Assembly (NCBI GenBank): GCA_002432425.1
Contig: DJEL01000001.1
Coordinates: 1-64,000 of the forward strand
Origin: Lachnospiraceae bacterium UBA5899
GTDB taxonomy: Bacteria; Bacillota; Clostridia; Lachnospirales; Lachnospiraceae
Length of the DNA: 64,000 bases
Direction of reading: 5' to 3'
Part shown: in pieces, positions 25,030-34,100 of the stretch
How positions within the stretch are numbered: position 1 is the stretch's first letter
How the letters are laid out: every line of letters starts with the position of its first letter
The notes under the pieces: model-generated
Told to the model about the DNA's origin: nothing
What the model saw: the letters and a program-made list of their open reading frames with translations, nothing else
Databases searched by the model: none
Made by a program: the position numbers and the translations under genes

Positions 25030-26417
25030 ACAGAATTCATGTAGCAGATTGGGAAATAGAAAGGGAGCAGCCTTATGCTTACTGGCTTATGTGTGCGCCG
25101 ATTGGAGACGCCGTAAAGAGCAGGCTGCTTTTGCAGTTTGGACGTCCCGGTGCCGTTTTTGAGGCTTCGGAAAAAGTATTGCTGGATAGCACTTTATCCA
25201 TCGGAAAAAAAGAGAAATGGATTGCTTATATAAAGGAAAGAAACGAGAAAAACATCAAAAGAGAATACGAAGGATTACAGACAAAGGGCATTTTATTTTA
25301 CCCGGAATATCACCCACTTTTCCCGGCGAAGTTGCTTTCCATTCCGGCGCGACCGTTTGGTATCTTTGTAAAAGGAAAGCTGCCTGACATACGGCAGCGA
25401 AGTCTTGCCATTGTGGGAGCAAGGGACTGTTCGGAATATGGGCAGTATGTGGCGAAGCATTTTGCGGAAAAAATGGCACAGAATGGAGTGGCGGTTATCA
25501 GTGGTCTGGCAAGGGGAATAGACGGTATAGCGCAGAGGGCGGCAATGGAAGCAGGAGGCGAAAGCTTTGGGGTACTGGGCTGCGGTGCGGATATCTGTTA
25601 TCCAAAATCCAATGAAAAATTGTATCGCATGTGTATGGAACATGGCGGAATTCTGTCTACCTATTTGCCGGGGACACCGCCCACACCGAACCTGTTCCCA
25701 CCGAGAAACCGCATTATCAGCGGACTGTCGGACGGCATTTTAATTATTGAAGCAAGAGAAAAAAGCGGTACCATTATTACGGCAGACCTGGCGTTGGAAC
25801 AGGGCAGGGATGTGTTTGTGATACCGGGGCGTGTGACTGACCGGCTGAGTGATGGCTGCAATAGTCTAATCCGCCAGGGAGCGTCCCTTATTCAGTCGCC
25901 GGAGCAGCTTTTAGAAGAATTGCATGTAGGATACGGGAAAATGTCTGCTTTGGGGTATGAGGAAGAAGGGGGTTCTTATGAGATGGCAAATGAAAGCGGA
26001 AAAGCTGGACTGACTATGTGCGGCTGCAGGGCGGATAGTGGAAAAGCTGGATTTGATATATACGGTGGAAACCCAGATAATGGAAAAATTGGCTTTAATG
26101 TATATGGTGGAAAACAGGATAACGGAAATTTCACTCAACGATTAGCTGATAATGCGGATGACTGCATAGGTCAATCTGATGACAGAGGAACATTTTCCCA
26201 GTTTACTCTTGCGGAACAGGCTTTTTTACAGTTATTTGATTTGGAACTGCTTTCCATAGAGCAAATCAGGAGAAAAATGGTTGCAAACTCTTTTCTAAAA
26301 AACATTACCCTTCCGCAGACCATGGAAATGCTGATGAAATTTGTGATTATGGGACAACTGCGGGCGGAAGGAGGCTATTATGCAAAAATGATGAGCGGTA
26401 TTGGAGATAAAAGGTAA
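25017..26417 (+). CDS. dprA: DNA processing protein DprA (Smf) with repeat-bearing linker
   Basis: DprA loads RecA on incoming single-stranded DNA during transformation. The Rossmann-type core is visible: SLAIVGARDCSEYGQ, VISGLARGIDGIAQRAA, PPRNRIISGLSDGILIIEA, SGTIITADLALEQGRDVFVIPG. A C-terminal winged-helix part (LELLSIEQIRRKM to the end) follows. Between them, about residues 326-372, is an insert of three 14-residue SGKAGFDIYGGNPD-type units. Length is 466, against ~360 for many clostridial DprA. The start is embedded in a 23-bp repeat. The comM-dprA neighbourhood suggests transformation or DNA-uptake functions, although no comEC or comGA is in view. Confidence 0.92.
   Translation: MKNRNRIHVADWEIEREQPYAYWLMCAPIGDAVKSRLLLQFGRPGAVFEASEKVLLDSTLSIGKKEKWIAYIKERNEKNIKREYEGLQTKGILFYPEYHPLFPAKLLSIPARPFGIFVKGKLPDIRQRSLAIVGARDCSEYGQYVAKHFAEKMAQNGVAVISGLARGIDGIAQRAAMEAGGESFGVLGCGADICYPKSNEKLYRMCMEHGGILSTYLPGTPPTPNLFPPRNRIISGLSDGILIIEAREKSGTIITADLALEQGRDVFVIPGRVTDRLSDGCNSLIRQGASLIQSPEQLLEELHVGYGKMSALGYEEEGGSYEMANESGKAGLTMCGCRADSGKAGFDIYGGNPDNGKIGFNVYGGKQDNGNFTQRLADNADDCIGQSDDRGTFSQFTLAEQAFLQLFDLELLSIEQIRRKMVANSFLKNITLPQTMEMLMKFVIMGQLRAEGGYYAKMMSGIGDKR
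25995..26132 (+). repeat. 42-bp in-frame tandem repeat in dprA
   Basis: Units begin at 25995, 26037, 26079 and (partial) 26121, with exact 42-bp spacing, encoding Ser/Asn-Gly-Lys-x-Gly-Phe-x-x-Tyr-Gly-Gly-x-x-Asp. It fills the linker between the Rossmann core and the winged helix. Confidence 0.85.
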
Positions 26418-26459
26418 GTGTTACTTATTAAATTGCTTGTATAGAGAAGAAAGATAACA

Positions 26460-26850
26460 AGGTAATTGAGGTGCTGATATGGGGATTACGTGTATATGAG
26501 AAAAAATATTCATATCCGTGTAGAAAGAAAATGGAACTTACATGGATATGGAGAAAAACTGAAAATCCGTGTAAGAAGAAAAAGGAATTTACGCGGATAT
26601 GAAGAAAAAACTAAAAATCCGTGTAAATGGAAAAAGGAATTTACGCGGATATAGGAGAAAAATTAAAAATCCGTGTAAATGGAAAAAGGAATTTACGTGG
26701 ATATAAAAGAAAAAGTTGAAATCCGCGTAAAGGTAAGAAATAAGTTACGCGGATTTGAAAGAAAATAGTTAAATCCGTGTAAGGGGGTAGAAAATCTTAC
26801 ACGGATATGGAGGAGAATATTGATATCTGCGTATAGAGAATAAATGTTTA
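26460..26850 (+). repeat. 52-bp phased tandem array of hairpins
   Basis: The whole gap between dprA and the next gene is filled by this array. Left arms of type ATCCGTGTAA begin at 26514, 26565, 26617, 26669, 26721 and 26773, the last five at exact 52-bp steps; a decayed arm ATCTGCGTA follows at 26825. Right arms of type TTACGCGGAT begin at 26486 (decayed partner of a zeroth unit), 26538, 26589, 26641, 26693, 26745 and 26797. Each pair folds into a 10-12-bp hairpin with a purine-rich 12-14-base loop. Arms differ in a paired way: C-G in the fifth full unit, U-A in the sixth, U-G in others. No gene is seen inside. Confidence 0.9.
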
Positions 26851-26867
26851 CAAGAAGGAGAAAAAAT

Positions 26868-27683
26868 ATGGAACAATTAGTTAAGATGTTATTGGATAAG
26901 AGGGATAAGTTATTAAAGATAAAGCAGGTAATCATTTCTGCTGATACTGTAAATAATTATATAATAAATAATGGGAGCTTAAATATTGGTTACAGTAATG
27001 GTAGTTGTCAGTACTATTTGAGAACGGAAGAGAATAAAACTGATTTTCCCAAGGGTAAGTACTTACATAAAGCAGATATGGAGATAGCAAGAAAAATTGC
27101 ACAGAGAGATTATAACCGAAAAATGTTGAAGGAGATAGATAAGCAATTAAAACTGGTAGAAAGAGCCATGATGCAATTACAGGATAGAAAGTTGGAAGAA
27201 ATTTTTACAAGGGAGGGAAAAGCAAGACAAAAACTACTGCGCCCATTGGTTCTGCCAATAGAAGAATATGTGAAACAATGGGAGGCTGTTACCTATGAGG
27301 GCAAAGTTTTTCCGGACGGGCAGGTAGAAATTTATACGGAGAAGGGAGAGCGGGTGAGGTCAAAGTCAGAAAAGATAATAGCGGACAAGCTGTATAAAAA
27401 GGGTGTTCCTTACCGTTATGAATTCCCACATAGACTGACAGGAATGGGAATGGTGTATTCGGACTTTACCTGCCTCAGAAGATGGGACAGAAAAGAAATT
27501 ATCTGGGAACATTTTGGAATGATGACGGACAGCGCATATGCGAAGAATGCCATGAAGAAAATAGAACTATATGGGAGAAATGGATATTATGCCGGGAAAA
27601 ATATTATATATACGTTTGAGGCAGCAGAGTGTCCGCTGAATACGATAAGTACGGATAAAATAATAGAAGAAATGCTGCTGTAA
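26868..27683 (+). CDS. Hypothetical protein, PD-(D/E)XK-nuclease-like
   Basis: The 271 residues have a helical, charged N-terminal half (about 1-125) with a short tyrosine-containing motif (SCQYYLRTEENK) and a C-terminal half that looks like a PD-(D/E)XK fold: VRSKSEKIIADKLYKKGVPY (about 165-184), then YSDFTCL, then IIWEHFGMM. The conserved Glu, Asp and Glu are in the right order, but no Lys follows the last Glu directly. I recall this as an abundant uncharacterised Lachnospiraceae family. AAGGAG before the ATG at 26868 decides the start. Base composition is AT-rich compared with neighbours and repeat arrays flank it on both sides, so it may be an acquired gene. Activity is inferred only. Confidence 0.75.
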   Translation: MEQLVKMLLDKRDKLLKIKQVIISADTVNNYIINNGSLNIGYSNGSCQYYLRTEENKTDFPKGKYLHKADMEIARKIAQRDYNRKMLKEIDKQLKLVERAMMQLQDRKLEEIFTREGKARQKLLRPLVLPIEEYVKQWEAVTYEGKVFPDGQVEIYTEKGERVRSKSEKIIADKLYKKGVPYRYEFPHRLTGMGMVYSDFTCLRRWDRKEIIWEHFGMMTDSAYAKNAMKKIELYGRNGYYAGKNIIYTFEAAECPLNTISTDKIIEEMLL

Positions 27684-27721
27684 GAGTAATAGTATTTTAA
27701 TAATTGTTGCTGTATTTTTTA

Positions 27722-27750
27722 TTGACATTTCTCCCTTGGCGTCCTATCAT
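27722..27750 (+). promoter_or_regulatory. Promoter of the marR-TSUP operon
   Basis: TTGACA (27722-27727), 17-bp spacer, TATCAT (27745-27750). It would give a 5' leader of about 280 nt that contains the degenerate 30-bp repeats. Confidence 0.7.
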
Positions 27751-27793
27751 AATAAATAGTTCAAAAATGAAATATTCACATATGAAATAAAAG

Positions 27794-27983
27794 GCATGTG
27801 TGTAACAAATATGAACAAAACACATACGTGTGTAGAAAATACATATAAAACATATATGTATGTACCAAATACATATTAAAACAGATATGTAAACCCAATA
27901 CATACAAAACATATACGTGAAAAACACATATGTGTACGGTTCATACATACAAAACACAAATGTATACAGCCCATACATACAAA
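27794..27983 (+). repeat. Degenerate ~30-bp tandem repeat in the marR leader
   Basis: About seven units of 26-31 bp (one shortened to 15 bp) with pattern ACACATATGTGTA-N-CATACATACAAA begin near 27794, 27820, 27850, 27881, 27909, 27924 and 27954. Each includes a small palindrome such as ACACATATGTGT. The stretch 27684-28037 holds no gene on the plus strand besides this array and the promoter. Confidence 0.75.
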
Positions 27984-28037
27984 AACGCATAGGAAACGAA
28001 GCGGAAAACATACAGGAAAACGGGAAGAGGTACAGGA

Positions 28038-28484
28038 ATGAACATAGGATTGGAGCTTATCCGCAAGTTCGGGCAGGCTTACGGGGTAGCCTGCAAGCCG
28101 GTCTGCAAGGAGTTCGGGCTTCCTCAGACGTCATTTGACATTTTGATGTTTTTGGGAAACAATCCCGAATACAGGACGGCATCCGACATTGTGGAAATCA
28201 GACATATCAAGGCAAATTTGGTGTCCATGCATGTGGACAGGCTGGTGAAAGACGGCTTTCTGGTGAGAGAAGAGGCAAAGGATGACAGGCGGAAAACATT
28301 GCTCATGTGCACGGAAAAAGCCAGGCCGGTCATAGAAAAAGGGAAAAAGGTACAGAAAAAATTTATGGAGTCTTTGTTTGAAAATACCGATGAGGCAGGA
28401 AAAGAAAACTTCGTAAAAACTCTTAACATCATCAGTCATAACATGGATTTGGTTATAAAAGAGGAAAGGACGGATAGAGTATGA
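28038..28484 (+). CDS. MarR-family transcriptional regulator
   Basis: The 148-residue protein has the MarR winged-helix layout: helices LELIRKFGQAYG, an HTH region (YRTASDIVEIRHIKANLVSMH) and the wing with DDRRKTLLMCTEKA (about 92-105). MarR proteins are dimeric repressors of transport or stress genes that respond to small ligands. It overlaps the next gene by four bases (ATGA), so the likely target is its own operon with the TSUP transporter. One Cys (wing) and two N-terminal Cys residues are present; redox sensing is possible but unproven. Confidence 0.88.
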   Translation: MNIGLELIRKFGQAYGVACKPVCKEFGLPQTSFDILMFLGNNPEYRTASDIVEIRHIKANLVSMHVDRLVKDGFLVREEAKDDRRKTLLMCTEKARPVIEKGKKVQKKFMESLFENTDEAGKENFVKTLNIISHNMDLVIKEERTDRV

Positions 28485-29257
28485 AATTATTGATAACCAT
28501 TTTGGTAACATTTTTCGCGGGTATGGGGGCAGGTCTGGGAACAGGCTTTGCGGGTATGAGCGCAGCAGCAGTCATCAGCCCCATGCTGATGACTTTTTTG
28601 CATGTGGACCCGTATATGGCAGTGGGAATTGCCCTGTCATCGGATGTACTGGCAAGCGCCGTTTCGGCGTATACTTACGGAAAAAATAAAAATCTGGATA
28701 TTAAAAACGGACTTATCATGATGGGAAGCGTTCTGGCATTTACCGTTGTGGGAAGTTACCTGGCAAGTCTGGTTCCCTCAAAGACCATGGGCAATTTTTC
28801 CGTGTTCATGACCTTTTTATTGGGCATTAAATTTATTGTGAAGCCGGTTATGACGACCAAGGAAAGCATGCAGGGAGTATCGGCAAAAAAGAGAGCCGTC
28901 CAGTCCCTTATCTGCGGTATTATGATTGGACTTATCTGCGGTTTTGTCGGTGCAGGCGGCGGTATGATGATGCTGCTTATCCTGACCAGTGTTTTAGGTT
29001 ATGAACTGAAAACGGCGGTAGGAACCAGTGTATTTATCATGACATTTACAGCACTTACCGGCGCGATTTCCCATTTTGCCATCGGCGGACAGCCGGACTG
29101 GCTGATATTTGGACTTTGCGTGGTGTTTACCCTGCTTTGGGCAAGAATAGCTGCATTGTTTGCCAATAAGGCAACGCCTAAGACATTGAACCGTGCTACC
29201 GGTATTATTCTTGTCATTCTGGGAATTGTGGTGCTTTCCTTCTCCCTGTTTGGGTGA
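28481..29257 (+). CDS. TSUP (TauE/SafE) family membrane transporter
   Basis: The 258 residues give about eight membrane helices and two related halves, each with a Gly-rich loop: GAGLGTGFAGMSAA near the N-terminus and GFVGAGGGMMMLLIL at about 148-162. This is the sulfite exporter TauE/SafE (DUF81) pattern. Members move sulfite, sulfonates, thiosulfate or other organic acids; the substrate cannot be told here. It is coupled to the marR gene and followed by a terminator. Confidence 0.88.
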   Translation: MKLLITILVTFFAGMGAGLGTGFAGMSAAAVISPMLMTFLHVDPYMAVGIALSSDVLASAVSAYTYGKNKNLDIKNGLIMMGSVLAFTVVGSYLASLVPSKTMGNFSVFMTFLLGIKFIVKPVMTTKESMQGVSAKKRAVQSLICGIMIGLICGFVGAGGGMMMLLILTSVLGYELKTAVGTSVFIMTFTALTGAISHFAIGGQPDWLIFGLCVVFTLLWARIAALFANKATPKTLNRATGIILVILGIVVLSFSLFG

Positions 29258-29322
29258 TAAAAACAGAAAAGTATGGCTGATAAAGGTAGAAAAAATAAAA
29301 TTTGATACAGGAAATATATCAG

Positions 29323-29361
29323 AAACCATCCGTTTTAAAACCATAAAACGGGTGGTTTTTT
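29323..29361 (+). terminator. Terminator of the marR-TSUP operon
   Basis: AAACCATCCGTTTT (29323-29336) pairs with AAAACGGGTGGTTT (29345-29358) with one G-U pair, and runs into TTTTTT. The next promoter begins three bases later. Confidence 0.88.
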
Positions 29362-29363
29362 CC

Positions 29364-29392
29364 TTGAATGTTAATCGGCGCTTCGGTATAAT
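29364..29392 (+). promoter_or_regulatory. Promoter of the ybaK-like/ispG/polC unit
   Basis: TTGAAT (29364-29369), 17-bp spacer, TATAAT (29387-29392). It lies directly after the TSUP terminator and 43 bp before the ATG at 29436. Confidence 0.7.
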
Positions 29393-29435
29393 GAAAGACA
29401 GATTGAAGTTACATAAGAACAGAAAGGCAGTTAGT

Positions 29436-30017
29436 ATGATGACAAGAGAAAAAGGCAGACCGGCGGATGTGACCGGCAGACTGGAGAAAGAAATCAGAGT
29501 GTACGATTTGCTGGACAGCTTAGGCGTGGAATATGAAAGAATTGACCATGAGGCGGCATTTACCATGGAGGTCTGTGAGGAAATAGATAAGGCACTGGAG
29601 GCGGTTATCTGCAAAAATTTATTCCTTTGCAATCGGCAGAAAACCATGTTTTACCTGCTGATGATGCCGGGAGATAAGCCTTTTAAGACAAAGGAGCTAT
29701 CAGCGCAAATCGGAAGCGCCCGCTTATCTTTTGCGGATGAAGCATTTATGGAAGAATTTTTAAATATTACGCCGGGTTCCGTGAGTATTATGGGACTTAT
29801 GAATGACAAGGAAAACAGAGTCAGACTGCTGGTGGATGAGGATGTGTTAAAGGGAGAATATTTAGGCTGTCATCCCTGCATCAACACTTCCAGCCTGCGG
29901 CTTAAAACCAAGGATGCTTTCGGACCGGTGCTGCATGCCATGCATCATGACATGACGGTAGTAACCTTAAAAGGCGAAGAAAGGGGTAACTTATGTACAG
30001 AGACCATACGAAGGTGA
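29436..30017 (+). CDS. YbaK/ProX-type aminoacyl-tRNA editing domain protein
   Basis: The product, 193 residues, matches stand-alone trans-editing domains of the YbaK/ProX (INS) superfamily: RVYDLLDSLGVEYERIDHEA-like start (here IRVYDLLDSLGVEYERIDHE), KNLFLCNRQKTMFYLLMMPG with the conserved Lys, and GCHPCINTSSLRLKT near the C-terminus. ProX-like members deacylate Ala-tRNA(Pro). AAAGG precedes the ATG at 29436 (a second ATG follows directly). The 3' end overlaps ispG by 25 bp. Confidence 0.87.
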   Translation: MMTREKGRPADVTGRLEKEIRVYDLLDSLGVEYERIDHEAAFTMEVCEEIDKALEAVICKNLFLCNRQKTMFYLLMMPGDKPFKTKELSAQIGSARLSFADEAFMEEFLNITPGSVSIMGLMNDKENRVRLLVDEDVLKGEYLGCHPCINTSSLRLKTKDAFGPVLHAMHHDMTVVTLKGEERGNLCTETIRR

Positions 30018-31048
30018 TAAAAATCGGCGACAGGGTAATCGGAGGGGGCAATCCTGTTCTGATACAGTCCATGACGAACACCCCCACGGAGGATGTGGAG
30101 AAAACGGTGGCCCAGATTAAACGTCTGGAAAAAGCAGGCTGTGAGATTATCCGCTGTACGGTACCGACCATGGAAGCGGCGAAAGCGGTAGCGGAAATTA
30201 AAAAACAGATAACCATTCCGCTGGTGGCAGATATTCATTTTGATTACAGAATGGCAATCGCCGCCATGGAAAACGGCGCAGATAAAATCCGCATTAACCC
30301 GGGCAATATCGGCAGCAGGGAAAAGGTATTCAGCGTGGTAAAAGAAGCAAAGGACAGAAATATTCCCATCCGCATCGGGGTAAACAGCGGTTCTCTGGAA
30401 AAAGAACTGGTGGAAAAATACCACGGTGTGACGGCGGAAGGAATTGTGGAAAGCGCCCTTTCCAAAGTGCAGCTCATCGAGGACATGGGCTATGACAATC
30501 TGGTTATCAGCATTAAATCCTCGGATGTAATGATGTGCATCAAGGCACATGAAATTCTGGCGAAAAAAACAAACTATCCTCTGCATGTGGGCATTACGGA
30601 GTCCGGTACGGTATGGTCCGGCAATATCAAGTCCGGTATCGGGCTTGGCGTTATTTTATATGAAGGAATTGGCGATACCATCCGTGTGTCCTTAAGCGGC
30701 GACCCGGTGGAAGAAGTGAAGACCGCAAAACTGCTGTTAAGGACCTTGGGACTGCGGAAGGGCGGCATTGAAGTGGTTTCCTGTCCGACCTGCGGCAGAA
30801 CCAAGATTGACTTAATCGGTCTGGCAAACAAGGTGGAAGAAATGGTAGCCGATTATCCTCTGGACATCAAGGTGGCGGTTATGGGCTGCGTGGTAAACGG
30901 TCCCGGGGAAGCAAAAGAGGCGGATTTGGGAATTGCCGGCGGTATAGGCGAGGGACTTCTCATTAAAAAAGGCGAAGTGGTGAAGAAAATCCCCGAGGCA
31001 GAGTTTATTTCCACACTGAAACAAGAACTTGACCATTGGAACGAATAA
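29993..31048 (+). CDS. ispG: 4-hydroxy-3-methylbut-2-enyl diphosphate synthase (flavodoxin)
   Basis: IspG carries out the penultimate step of the MEP isoprenoid pathway, converting MEcPP to HMBPP with a [4Fe-4S] cluster. Family motifs: IGGGNPVLIQSMTNTPT, VADIHFDYRMA, IRINPGNIG and the cluster site SCPTCGRT followed by MGCVVNGPGEA. Length 351 is normal for the bacterial TIM-barrel form. It starts inside the end of the YbaK-like gene with GAAAGGGG as ribosome site and is followed 52 bp later by polC. Confidence 0.97.
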   Translation: MYRDHTKVIKIGDRVIGGGNPVLIQSMTNTPTEDVEKTVAQIKRLEKAGCEIIRCTVPTMEAAKAVAEIKKQITIPLVADIHFDYRMAIAAMENGADKIRINPGNIGSREKVFSVVKEAKDRNIPIRIGVNSGSLEKELVEKYHGVTAEGIVESALSKVQLIEDMGYDNLVISIKSSDVMMCIKAHEILAKKTNYPLHVGITESGTVWSGNIKSGIGLGVILYEGIGDTIRVSLSGDPVEEVKTAKLLLRTLGLRKGGIEVVSCPTCGRTKIDLIGLANKVEEMVADYPLDIKVAVMGCVVNGPGEAKEADLGIAGGIGEGLLIKKGEVVKKIPEAEFISTLKQELDHWNE

Positions 31049-31100
31049 TTTGAATGAAAAATGCGGGATGCCGCATGCACAAGGAACAGGGACGATAAGA

Positions 31101-34100
31101 ATGAGTAAACCGTTTTTGGAAGTTTTTGCGGGACTGAAGCTGCCCACGCAGGTAGGCAGGCAGTTCGAGGATGTGGAAGTGCTGAAAATCACCAGCACAT
31201 CCAAGAGGGATTTTTTACGGATTTATATTTCCAGCGAACATCTGATTTCCAAGGAAATTGTATATAAAGCAGAAAACGAAATAAAGAACCAGTTGTTTAA
31301 GAACAACGACCTGACGGTAAAGATGTACGAAAGATTTCATCTTTCCAGCCAGTATACGCCGCAAAATCTGATGGATGCCTACTGGGAGAGCATTCTTTTG
31401 GAATTCCAGCAGTACGACCATATTATGTATATTGCGCTGCGGGGAGCGGAGATTACCTATCCTGACCGTGCGAAGATTTTGCTCACCGTAGAGGAAAGCG
31501 TGCTCACCAAAAGCAAGGAAGAGGAAATGCTCCGCATTCTGAACAAGGTGTTTCAGGAACGCTGCGGCGTGGATGTGGTGATTAAATTTGATTACAGGGA
31601 GCCGGTGGAAAGCAAGTTTGCCGAAGAAGAGGAAAAGAAGCTTTCCATGGAAGTAGCGGAAATTGCGGCGAGACTGCGTGCCTTAAACGGCAGGGACGAT
31701 GACGGAAACGGTCAATCGGGTGCTGTGCAGACTGCCACAGCGGATGGGCAGAATGCAAATGACTCAAACGGTCAAAATAGCGCAAAAGCGGGAGGAGCGC
31801 AGGCAGGTCAGGCAGCCGGAAAAGCAGGAAGTGCTGCTGCCAAAGCAGGCGACGGCAGAGGCAGTGTTTCGGCGGGAGCCGGAAACCGGAATGCCGGCGG
31901 AAAAGGTTTTCCCCAGAAGAGCGGCTTCAAAGGCAAGGGCGACCGTTTTTACGGCGGCGACGGCAAAAAAGGCATCAAGCGTTCCGACAATCCGGATGTG
32001 GTGTACGGCAGGGACTTTGACAAAGAAGTTACGAAAATAGTGGATATTATCGGAGAAATCGGAGAAGTAACCATCCGCGGAAAAGTGACGGCGCTGGAAG
32101 TCCGGGAGCTTAAGAACAACGAAAAATCCATTCTGATTTTTGCGGTGACGGACTTTACGGATACCATTTCCGCCAAGGTGTTCTGCCCCAATGAGTTTGC
32201 AAAGGAACTGGCGGGTGACCTTGCGGTGGGTAAATTTATCAAGGTGGACGGCATTGCCATGATGGACAAGTTCGACCATGAATTATCCATCGGCTCCATT
32301 GCCGGTATCAAAAAGATACCCGATTTTACCACGACACGCTCCGATCACAGTGTGAAAAAGAGAGTGGAGCTGCACTGCCATACCAAGATGAGCGATATGG
32401 ACGGTGTTTCCGAAGCCAAGGACATCGTAAAACGTGCTTACAAATGGGGACATCCTGCCATTGCCATTACCGACCACGGCGTGGTGCAGGGCTTCACGGA
32501 TGCCAACCATGTGTGGGACGATTTGTATAAGGCGGAAAAAAATGCCCGCAAGGAAAAAGGCGAACCGGCGCCGGACAAGCAGGATTTCTTCAAGGTAATT
32601 TACGGCGTGGAAGCCTACATCGTGGACGACTTAAAGGAAATTACCAACAACGACAAGGGACAGGAGATTGCCGGCACGACCTTTGTGGTATTCGATATCG
32701 AAACCACGGGCTTTTCTCCCGTACATAATAAAATCATTGAAATCGGTGCCGTAAAGGTAAAGGACGGCAAAATTATAGACCGGTTTTCCACGTTCATTAA
32801 CCCGAAGGTGCCCATTCCTTTTGTTATCGAAAAACTGACCAGCATCAATGACAGCATGGTGGCGGATGCGCCGGAAATTGAAACGGTGCTGCCGCAGTTT
32901 TTAAGCTTCTGCGAGGATGCCGTTCTGGTAGCGCACAACGCTTCCTTCGATACGGGATTTATCCGGGAAAATGCCAGGAGGCTTTCCCTGCCGGCGGATT
33001 TTACCTATCTGGATACCATGATTATGTCCAGAGTTCTTTTGCCGGAGCAGAACAAACACACTCTGGATGCTCTGTGTAAGGTATTCAATGTTTCTCTGGA
33101 AAACCACCACAGGGCGGTGGACGATGCGGAAGCAACGGCGCACATTTTCCTGCATTTCATGAAGATGATGGAAGAGCAGGGCGTAAAGACGCTGGCGGAA
33201 ATGAATACCTTTGCCAAGCCGTCCGATGAAAACATTGCCAGACTGCATTCTTACCACTGCATTATTTTAGCAAAAAACGATTTGGGACGTATCAATATGT
33301 ACCGGCTGATATCCATGTCCCACTTAAAATATTTCAGCCGTCAGCCCAAGATACCGAAGAGCGCCATCAACAAGTACCGCGACGGACTTATTCTCGGCAG
33401 CGCCTGCGAAGCGGGAGAGCTGTACCGGGCGCTTTTGGAGGACAGGGGCGATGAGGAAATAGCGGGCATCGTGGATTTTTACGACTATCTGGAAATCCAG
33501 CCCTGCGGCAACAATGCCTTTATGATTGACTCCCCCAAGCATCCGGATATCAATTCCATCGAGGATATTCAGGATATCAACAGAAGGATTGTAAGGCTGG
33601 GCGAGCAGTTCAACAAGCCGGTCGTGGCAACCTGCGATGTGCATTTTTTAGACCCGGAGGACGAAGTGTACCGCCGTATTATCATGGCGGGCAAGGGCTT
33701 TGACGATGCGGACAACCAGGCGCCGCTGTACCTGCGCACCACGGAGGAAATGTTAGAGGAGTTCCAGTATCTCGGCAGCGAAAAGGCGGAGGAAATTGTC
33801 ATTACCAACACGAATATGATTGCGGATATGATAGAGACCATTGCGCCGGTGCGCCCGGATAAATGTCCTCCCGTCATTCCCGACTCAGACAAGACGCTGA
33901 CCGCCATCTGCTACAACAGGGCTCACGAAATTTACGGAGATACTCTGCCTAAAATCGTAGAAGACCGTCTGGAAAAGGAACTGCATTCCATTATTACCAA
34001 CGGATTTGCGGTTATGTATATCATTGCCCAGAAGTTGGTATGGAAGTCCGTGGAAGACGGCTACCTGGTAGGTTCCCGTGGTTCCGTAGGTTCTTCCCTT

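Noticed and set aside
26460..26850. CRISPR array
   Set aside because: Units are palindromic hairpins with no unique spacers and a 52-bp full period; no cas genes nearby.
27697..28011. Minus-strand frame with a Tyr/Phe/Met/Cys-rich 104-residue product
   Set aside because: It is translation of the ACATATG-type repeat array; no ribosome site and very odd composition.
26418..28037. Insertion sequence or prophage remnant in the AT-rich patch
   Set aside because: No transposase, integrase or target-site duplication found; only repeats and one nuclease-like gene.
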